The translations under genes were made by a program, and so were the position numbers. This document shows positions 58,614 to 64,000 of a DNA stretch of 64,000 nucleotides, piece by piece (position 1 is the stretch's first letter; each line of letters starts with the position of its first letter). The DNA is from Paenibacillus piscarius (lineage in GTDB: Bacteria; Bacillota; Bacilli; Paenibacillales; Paenibacillaceae): assembly GCF_022234545.1 (NCBI RefSeq), contig NZ_JAIEUI010000001.1:722714-786713 (forward strand). The letters are read 5' to 3'. The notes below the pieces were generated by a model. It had not been told where the DNA came from, did no database searches, and saw only the letters and a list, made by a program, of their open reading frames with translations.

Positions 58614-59576
58614 TTATTTAGACTTCCCTTCAAAGGCTTCAAGCACCGCATCCACCGCATAGCTGTTAGCCATAGGGGACATGCCCAGGTTGAACCAGTC
58701 CTTGCCGGCCATCGTGTAGACCTGATTTTGTTGGACCGCAGTCATGTTCTTCCATAAGGGACTCTTCAGCAGATCCTCATAGGTCTGCTTAACCGCAGCA
58801 TCATCCTCATTATTTAATTGAAGGAAGATGTGATCGGGATTATACTCAGGCAGCTTCTCCAGCGAGATCGATAATGAAGAATCGGTGTCCGGGAAATTCG
58901 GAATCATCTTCAGACCAAGCGTAGTGTGAAGGAACTTTCCGCGGTCAATCTGATCTCCGTAGAGAATGAAGCTGCCTGGCATAACCATCATGTACATCAC
59001 CGTTTCATTGCCTGCCAGATCATCCAGCTTCTGTTTCGCTTCCGCTTCCTTGGCCTCCAGATCCTGAATCACCTTCTCTGCAAGCTCCGTCTTGCCGAGC
59101 ACCCCGGCGATATCCTTCAGCTCATCGCGCCAGTCATCGCGCTGCGGGAGCAGAACCGTCGGAGCGATTCCTGACAACTGGTCGTAATCCTTAGCCGACC
59201 ACCACGTGGGAGCGAGAATCAGATCAGGATTGGCTGAGAGGATCATTTCGAAATTCGGGGTCTGGGCAATGCCCATCTTCAGCGTATCCTTGAACGGCTC
59301 CTCCAGATAAGTCGGGTAATCCTCCTGGTAGTTCTGCACAGCAACGGGAGTAACCCCTAAGGCTTGCAGGAATTCCGGGTAGACTACTGACAGTCCGATC
59401 ACCCTTGCAGGGTGGGCGGGAATTGTAACCTCGCCTTTCTCACTGCCTACTACCCGGGAAGCTGCTTCGGTGTCTGCGGCCACCTTGACCTGTCCGCTGT
59501 TATTGGAGCATGCTGTCATGACCAATGTCATAACAATCGCCATGCACAACGTTATTCCTTGTCTCATCTGTCGCAT
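58614..59576 (-). CDS. Siderophore-binding ABC lipoprotein
   Basis: 320 residues. A lipoprotein signal peptide (ITLCMAIVMTLVMTAC, Cys23) and a FecB/FhuD-type type III binding fold with ARVIGLSVVYPEFLQALGVT and NPDLILAPTWWSAKDYDQLS. It captures a ferric siderophore outside the cell. ATG 59576 has AGGAGG 11 nt upstream. A Fur box lies just upstream, and the reductase gene follows at 12 nt. Confidence 0.87.
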   Translation of the reverse strand: MRQMRQGITLCMAIVMTLVMTACSNNSGQVKVAADTEAASRVVGSEKGEVTIPAHPARVIGLSVVYPEFLQALGVTPVAVQNYQEDYPTYLEEPFKDTLKMGIAQTPNFEMILSANPDLILAPTWWSAKDYDQLSGIAPTVLLPQRDDWRDELKDIAGVLGKTELAEKVIQDLEAKEAEAKQKLDDLAGNETVMYMMVMPGSFILYGDQIDRGKFLHTTLGLKMIPNFPDTDSSLSISLEKLPEYNPDHIFLQLNNEDDAAVKQTYEDLLKSPLWKNMTAVQQNQVYTMAGKDWFNLGMSPMANSYAVDAVLEAFEGKSK

Positions 59577-59624
59577 ATCTTCGATAACCTCCTGAGTATC
59601 AATGCCAATTGCCTCACCTGAGAG

Positions 59625-59639
59625 TGAGAATCAATATCA
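59625..59639 (-). promoter_or_regulatory. Fur box before the siderophore-binding/FhuF operon
   Basis: TGAGAAT-C-AATATCA (plus strand) matches the 7-1-7 Fur box at 13 of 15 positions. It lies 49 nt before the binding lipoprotein start. A TATACT hexamer (minus strand) lies just upstream of it. Confidence 0.65.
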
Positions 59640-59696
59640 CTGTTAGGAGTATAAAACAATATGCTTGTTTCGCCTATTGACTATCACGCCAATTTT

Positions 59697-61343
59697 TTAT
59701 GTCCGATTACGCCACAGAGTCGGTGCCAGGTCCAGCACCAGCTCATGGGTGAATGCGGTGTACTCTGTCCAGGGGGAGGGAGGAAGCTGTTCGATTCCGA
59801 TTCGGAAATGTCCTGCAGGAGCAGGGGACTGCAATAACTCATTCTCCCGGATTAGGGACCAGGCGGCTTGAGAATCTGCATCCTCGTCTACGATGAACAG
59901 GAGTAAGTCCGCATCTGCCGATTCCAGCTCCTCCAGAGTCAATGTCTGACGGCTTAGCTTACGGTCAACAATGGATGGCGGGGTATAATGCAGATCATTG
60001 TAGAACACCTCGGCCAAGCTCCGGTGAGACAACACAGTGATTGTCTGTCCGGTTATGCGGGCAATGAGCAATTTGTCTTTAACGGGACCTTGAACAAGTT
60101 CTGCCCTGGCGCTTTTGGCTTTGCGCTCATAGTTATCCAGCCAGACTTCTGCATCCGGCGTCTTGCCGAGGCATTCTCCAATGCAGATCAGTTGCGAACG
60201 CCAATCGGTTTGGCACAGAAGAAAAGTGGGGGCAATCGCTTGAAGCTCCATCATTAAGGGCGGATTTACCGATGCTTCCAGCCCAAGAATATAATCCGGA
60301 TGGAGAGCGGCAAGCTGCTGCAGCCGGAGCGTCTGATCCTCAGCAAGGGGCAGCACCGCATCCGTCTCATATTTCCGCCGGTAGTATTCTGTCCAGGGAT
60401 GCTCCGCGGGAGCCGCGCACGGAATAATATTCAAGGGAAGCAGTACCCCGATGAGAATGCTGTCGTGAACAGCAATTTTCTGCTTGGCATTGCGCATGAA
60501 GGCTGCCGGCGCTATTCCGGTGATCTGCTTGAATTTGCGCCGGAAGTAAGGAACATCCTTGTATCCGACGTAAGCTGCGATATCCTTCAGATCATAGTCC
60601 GTATGCGGCAGCATCAGGCTTCTTGCTTGCCTGATCCGGTATTCGGTCAGGTATTCGATCGCGCTGAGACCATATCTCTGCTTGAACAGCCGGATGAAGT
60701 GCCTGATGCTGGTGCCTGCTTCAGCAGCGAGCAGACCGATGGTAATCTCTTCGCGGTAATGCTGCTCGATATAGAGCTTGGCCCGTTCCATGGCCGCATC
60801 CGTATCGCTTGTCCGTGATTCTCCGGTACTGCTCAGCAGACTGTACAGCAGCTCATAGAACCGGCTCTGGGCAAGCAGACGCTGTAAGGGGTTCGGACTC
60901 TCCAAGCAATGGGTAATGGCCTCACAATGCTTACTGTATGTAATCGTTGATTGAACGGCCACCGCTCCTTCCAGAGGGAAGGGGAGATGAGGCTCCGCCG
61001 GGAGGAACGGCTGCTTTTCTTCCGGCATACTATGCTGGCTAAACACATCAAACCGCAGGATGTAGACACTCTGTTCCCCTGCATCTTCCAATGATGTCTC
61101 GATCAACTGTCCCGGCAGACAGACGAATACAGCTCCAGTCTTCAGTTCGCGATATTCGCCATCCACTGTAATTAGGCTCTGGCCCGCAATGGGAATCAGC
61201 AGCATGTACGATTCCAGAAATTGCAGCCGCAGCGGCCACCCGCCGCTTGAACGGCTGCTATGCGTGATACTACGAAGCCTGAACCACATCTGATCAAGCT
61301 GACCGAAGGCAGCTGAAGGAGAGAGACGATTCTTATCATTCAT
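59697..61343 (-). CDS. Btr-like AraC regulator with C-terminal cytoplasmic siderophore-binding domain
   Basis: About 548 residues. A cupin-like N-terminus, an AraC DNA-binding domain (about 185-285; LLAAEAGTSIRHFIRLFKQR and IAAYVGYKDVPYFRRKFKQI), and a C-terminal siderophore-binding-like domain (from about 295; LAALHPDYILGLEASVNPPL) without a convincing signal peptide or lipobox. This matches B. subtilis Btr (YbbB), which senses bacillibactin in the cytoplasm and activates the uptake genes. ATG 61343 is favoured over GTG 61352 by RBS spacing. It is divergent from fusion 3, sharing 198 nt with the Fur box. Confidence 0.85.
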   Translation of the reverse strand: MNDKNRLSPSAAFGQLDQMWFRLRSITHSSRSSGGWPLRLQFLESYMLLIPIAGQSLITVDGEYRELKTGAVFVCLPGQLIETSLEDAGEQSVYILRFDVFSQHSMPEEKQPFLPAEPHLPFPLEGAVAVQSTITYSKHCEAITHCLESPNPLQRLLAQSRFYELLYSLLSSTGESRTSDTDAAMERAKLYIEQHYREEITIGLLAAEAGTSIRHFIRLFKQRYGLSAIEYLTEYRIRQARSLMLPHTDYDLKDIAAYVGYKDVPYFRRKFKQITGIAPAAFMRNAKQKIAVHDSILIGVLLPLNIIPCAAPAEHPWTEYYRRKYETDAVLPLAEDQTLRLQQLAALHPDYILGLEASVNPPLMMELQAIAPTFLLCQTDWRSQLICIGECLGKTPDAEVWLDNYERKAKSARAELVQGPVKDKLLIARITGQTITVLSHRSLAEVFYNDLHYTPPSIVDRKLSRQTLTLEELESADADLLLFIVDEDADSQAAWSLIRENELLQSPAPAGHFRIGIEQLPPSPWTEYTAFTHELVLDLAPTLWRNRT

Positions 61344-61477
61344 TGGTTGCACTGCCTTTCTGTGTGCGTAAGGCTGTTGATTTTGCCTTGTCTCTATATT
61401 TTCTATATGAATTCATTAGATTTATTATAGCTCACCAGGGAGGCATAGCCTATGTTGTGGAGCTGCCATGTTGTAAA

Positions 61478-61502
61478 TGATAATGGTTATCAATTATAAT
61501 GA
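61478..61502 (+). promoter_or_regulatory. Fur box overlapping the -10 of fusion 3
   Basis: TGATAAT-G-GTTATCA (61478-61492) matches the 7-1-7 dyad at one mismatch, followed by TATAAT (61496-61501). The 18-nt tract 61485-61502 is identical to that before fusion 1. It may also affect the divergent Btr-like gene. Confidence 0.75.
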
Positions 61503-61541
61503 TAGGAATTTACTGTGGACGGGCAGCCAGGGGGAAGACTT

Positions 61542-63419
61542 GTGAGATTCGAGATGACAGACAGCATTCGGGCATGGAACCATGTGCCGGTTAGAATTAT
61601 GGATATCCGTCATGTGAGCATGGGGCCCGGAGAGCAGCAGCGGTACGTTTTTCCGTCAAGTGTGTTTGTGTTCACCAATCAGGGAGAGGCTGTAATCCTG
61701 CTCGACGGGACCGGAGGTACAGCAGCCCATTCACAGGTTATTCATGGCGGCAAGGGCACCGTTTTTCAAGTCGCAAGTCTCAGTCATCCGTTAGATTATT
61801 ACCTCATTCTATACAAACCGTGGACAGGTAGTCCCTTTACAGAAGGAGGCGGGGACAATCCTGATGCCTTTCAGCAGAGATACGCCTTCCCCGGGAGTGA
61901 CCCGTGGGTGCTTCTCTCCCTGCTGGAGCGTATGTTTCAGCTATGGAAGTGCGGCGGAGAGCTGGAACGGATGCAGGTGACCGGGCTGTTCTATCAGTTC
62001 GTGGCTGAACAATTTCGTCAGCTTGCGCTGGCGGTGGAGCAGGAGCCGGAGACAGATCTGGCTGAGCAGATCGGCCGTTATATTGAGGAATTCTATCACC
62101 TGCCTCTGTCCATGACCGCTATGGCTGAGTTGTTTCATTACAGCACCCATCACTTAGTGAGGGTATTCAAGCGCAAATATCAGTGCAGTCCGATGGAATA
62201 CGTGAGCCGTACCCGGATGCAGCACGCCAGAAGCCTGCTGGCCGGGACAGACGCACCGATCCGCGATGTGGCTGAACGGGTGGGGTATACGGATTTCTAT
62301 TATTTCAGCAGACTGTTCAAAAAGGTATACGGAGAGACTCCCGCACAGTTCAAAATGCACGCTCCGCTTCTGGAAGGTTCAAATCCTACCAAAGAGATGC
62401 CGGAATCGTTCATTGCTCCCTGGAGGGATGCACGCTATATTGATATCGATGATAATCATTATCAATACAAAAGACGGAGTGTGAATGATTTGAAAGTTAG
62501 CCGTACGCCCTTATTCGCGATAACCCTCTTAATCAGCTTGTCTATGATGCTTGCAGGCTGTGGAGGCGGAAATACGAAGCTTGCTGAAGACAAGGCCACC
62601 AGGTTGTTCACCGATGCCTTCGGCAGAGAAGTGGAGGTTCCGGCTGAACCCGCTCAGGTCGTGGCCCTCGCTTACGGCGGGTATATGCTTCCCCTCGGTC
62701 TGAAGCCGGCAGGCGTCAACCAGGAGACGCTGGAGCAGTATAAGGAAGAGATGGCGGATGTGGAGAATGTCGGCTCAGGAACGGGCAGTGTGGAGGCAAT
62801 CTCGGCATTGCTGCCCGATCTGATTATTATCCCGGATTATCTGGGCCAAGATGTCATAGAGACCTATGAGAAAATTGCTCCGACCGTGGCTGTCGCCTGG
62901 GGCGGTGACCCGGATGTGGTCAACACCTTGCGGACGATGGGTGAACTGATGGGCAAGCAGGACGAGGCCGAGAAGTGGATTGCATCGTTCGATAAGAAGC
63001 TGCAGGGCATCCGGGACAGCATCAACGTGAAGATCGACGAAGGCACGACCGCCATCTCCTTCATTATCCATAAAGGGGAAGTACTGCTTGGAGGTGAGGG
63101 TGGCACCCTGGGCAAGCTGATCTATCAGGATTTCGGCTTCACCATGCCGGAGCAATTCAAGCCGTATGCCGATGGGGGAACAGCGCTGTCTATGGAGAGC
63201 CTGGTGGATAAGCCGGCGGATTACTTTTTCACGCAGATGACGGATGAAGAGCTGGCCGCAATGTATGAGCTGTTCAAGGAGCCGGTCTACCAGAGCATCC
63301 CTGCGGTGAAGAATAACCGGATTATCAACGTCTCGCGCGCCAACTGGAACAATGGGCCTTACACGGTGGACCGGGGCGTGGATGCGCTGATTGAGCAGGT
63401 GTCGAAGCTGCAGGAGTAG
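61542..63419 (+). CDS. AraC-type regulator fused in frame to a siderophore-binding lipoprotein (fusion 3)
   Basis: About 625 residues from GTG 61542 (AGGGGG upstream; 61515 and ATG 61554 are alternatives). Residues about 1-285 hold a cupin domain (VIHGGKGTVFQVASLSHPLD) and AraC DNA-binding domain (MAELFHYSTHHLVRVFKRKY; VAERVGYTDFYYFSRLFKKV). Residues 303-308 (DDNHYQ) come from a perfect Fur box. An internal TTG at residue 317 starts a lipoprotein signal with lipobox LAGC (Cys340) and a FecB-like binding domain (PAQVVALAYGGYMLPLGLKP). The three fusions share the same order and spacing but are diverged. Divergent to the Btr-like regulator, ended by a UUCG-loop terminator. Confidence 0.85.
   Translation: MRFEMTDSIRAWNHVPVRIMDIRHVSMGPGEQQRYVFPSSVFVFTNQGEAVILLDGTGGTAAHSQVIHGGKGTVFQVASLSHPLDYYLILYKPWTGSPFTEGGGDNPDAFQQRYAFPGSDPWVLLSLLERMFQLWKCGGELERMQVTGLFYQFVAEQFRQLALAVEQEPETDLAEQIGRYIEEFYHLPLSMTAMAELFHYSTHHLVRVFKRKYQCSPMEYVSRTRMQHARSLLAGTDAPIRDVAERVGYTDFYYFSRLFKKVYGETPAQFKMHAPLLEGSNPTKEMPESFIAPWRDARYIDIDDNHYQYKRRSVNDLKVSRTPLFAITLLISLSMMLAGCGGGNTKLAEDKATRLFTDAFGREVEVPAEPAQVVALAYGGYMLPLGLKPAGVNQETLEQYKEEMADVENVGSGTGSVEAISALLPDLIIIPDYLGQDVIETYEKIAPTVAVAWGGDPDVVNTLRTMGELMGKQDEAEKWIASFDKKLQGIRDSINVKIDEGTTAISFIIHKGEVLLGGEGGTLGKLIYQDFGFTMPEQFKPYADGGTALSMESLVDKPADYFFTQMTDEELAAMYELFKEPVYQSIPAVKNNRIINVSRANWNNGPYTVDRGVDALIEQVSKLQE
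62450..62492 (+). promoter_or_regulatory. In-frame Fur box and internal start inside fusion 3
   Basis: TGATAAT-C-ATTATCA (62450-62464) is a perfect 7-1-7 Fur box. GGAG (62476-62479) precedes the in-frame TTG at 62490 by 10 nt. From Fur box to start codon is 26 nt. The internal product begins LKVSRTPLFAITLLISLSMM. Confidence 0.75.
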
Positions 63420-63482
63420 GAAGGGTGCGGGGAGATTGTGAAGTATCAGGTTAAAAAAGTTGATATGCGATAAGCACTGCTG

Positions 63483-63508
63483 AAAGCCTCCTTCGGGAGG
63501 CTTTTGTG
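63483..63508 (+). terminator. Terminator of fusion 3
   Basis: AAAGCCTCC (63483-63491) pairs with GGAGGCTTT (63496-63504) around a TTCG tetraloop. The T tract is short. Confidence 0.85.
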
Positions 63509-63534
63509 TAATAAGCAGGTTCGAACATGTACAA

Positions 63535-63978
63535 CTACAAACTTATAAAATCAGCCTCCATAGCCATTTGTTTATGTACATTAATAATACAGTCAAGCCG
63601 GTTAAGTCTTTCCTTGAGCTGAGTGTTGTCTGGATCATCCTCTAATTGAGCCAATATGGAGAAGAACTGTGGAACCTCCCACACACTTCTCAAGGCAGTA
63701 CTTAGACAGAAGCCATATTTCACTAATCCTGCGTCACCCTGCCATCCCATATCTCGCAACCCCTCTAGGTACGCATTATATAAAGAGGTTTGAAACCTTA
63801 GATATTGTTCAGGTGGAATAATACCAAGACTCATGTTCACGCCAAATAACTTGCCCAAGTCCTCGCCGATACCTGATATACTCATGAACTGCCAGTCGAT
63901 TAGCACGAGTCGGCTTTCGCTCGCTTCTTTTTTTACTATATAAGTTGAACTAGAATTATTCAGTAAGTCGGTCGTTCT
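63535..63978 (-). pseudogene. Broken phosphotransferase (APH-like) gene, C-terminal part
   Basis: The minus-strand frame encodes a C-terminal kinase-like segment: RTTDLLNNSSSTY, then the metal-binding loop ESRLVLIDWQF and the helical tail GIGEDLGKLFGVNM. This resembles aminoglycoside phosphotransferase-fold proteins. In-frame TAG at 63979-63981 separates this from the residues closer to the window edge, and no start codon with RBS is visible before GTG 63906. It seems to be an interrupted or frameshifted gene; the remainder lies beyond 64000. Confidence 0.5.
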
Positions 63979-64000
63979 CTAAACGAAGACAAAGACGATC

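Overview
The window looks like chromosomal DNA of a Paenibacillus-type Firmicute. Ribosome binding sites are strong, TTG and GTG starts are common, GC content is moderately high, and the gene set is typical of the genus: YesM/YesN plus Lpl-type sugar ABC genes, a LicT/BglP cassette, an Mrp antiporter and many AraC-linked siderophore-binding proteins. The species cannot be named from the sequence alone. No rRNA, tRNA, CRISPR array, phage or insertion sequence was seen.

Layout. 1-2.9 kb (minus): the start of a TelA gene, a solute-binding/VWA protein and a small membrane protein. 3.1-5.0 kb: a BlaI/BlaR1-type pair behind twin BlaI-like operators. 5.0-6.2 kb: a variant purine riboswitch, arranged as a transcriptional ON switch, in front of an EamA-type exporter. 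6.3-10.8 kb: a beta-glucoside cassette (LicT antiterminator, PTS EIIBCA, 6-phospho-beta-glucosidase) with a cre site and two RAT/terminator switches. 10.9-14.5 kb: small conserved proteins, an Rpn-type nuclease and an orphan sugar-binding lipoprotein. 15.0-17.0 kb: AraC-siderophore-binding fusion 1. 17.2-20.1 kb: ddh and gdhA, convergent around a 51-bp-period repeat array. 20.3-21.8 kb: a DUF2625 protein and a phosphoesterase. 21.8-28.5 kb: a UspA-like protein and a six-gene Mrp operon in which mrpA and mrpB are fused. 28.6-40.6 kb: an MFS protein, a phosphoesterase, a YtrA-type GntR/ABC operon, photolyase, a serine beta-lactamase-like protein, SecA2, and an SDR/XRE divergent pair. 40.7-47.8 kb (minus): a two-component system with a sugar ABC transporter. 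48.1-53.5 kb: a secreted repeat protein facing an OmpR-type two-component system, a second 51-bp-period array, and small proteins. 53.6-63.4 kb: an iron/siderophore island (two more AraC-binding-protein fusions, a chemoreceptor, a FhuF-like reductase, a binding lipoprotein and a Btr-like regulator). The window ends in a broken phosphotransferase gene.

The most unusual feature is a trio of open reading frames (15.0, 53.6 and 61.5 kb). In each, a cytoplasmic AraC-type regulator runs without a stop codon into a siderophore-binding lipoprotein. In all three the junction is encoded by a Fur box (two perfect TGATAAT-N-ATTATCA, one with a single mismatch) read in the same frame. In all three an internal start lies exactly 26 nt beyond the Fur box, followed by a lipoprotein signal peptide. 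Each locus could therefore make a membrane-spanning sensor-regulator, a free binding lipoprotein, or both, under iron control. No FecCD-type permease is present in the window, so uptake would depend on transport genes elsewhere.
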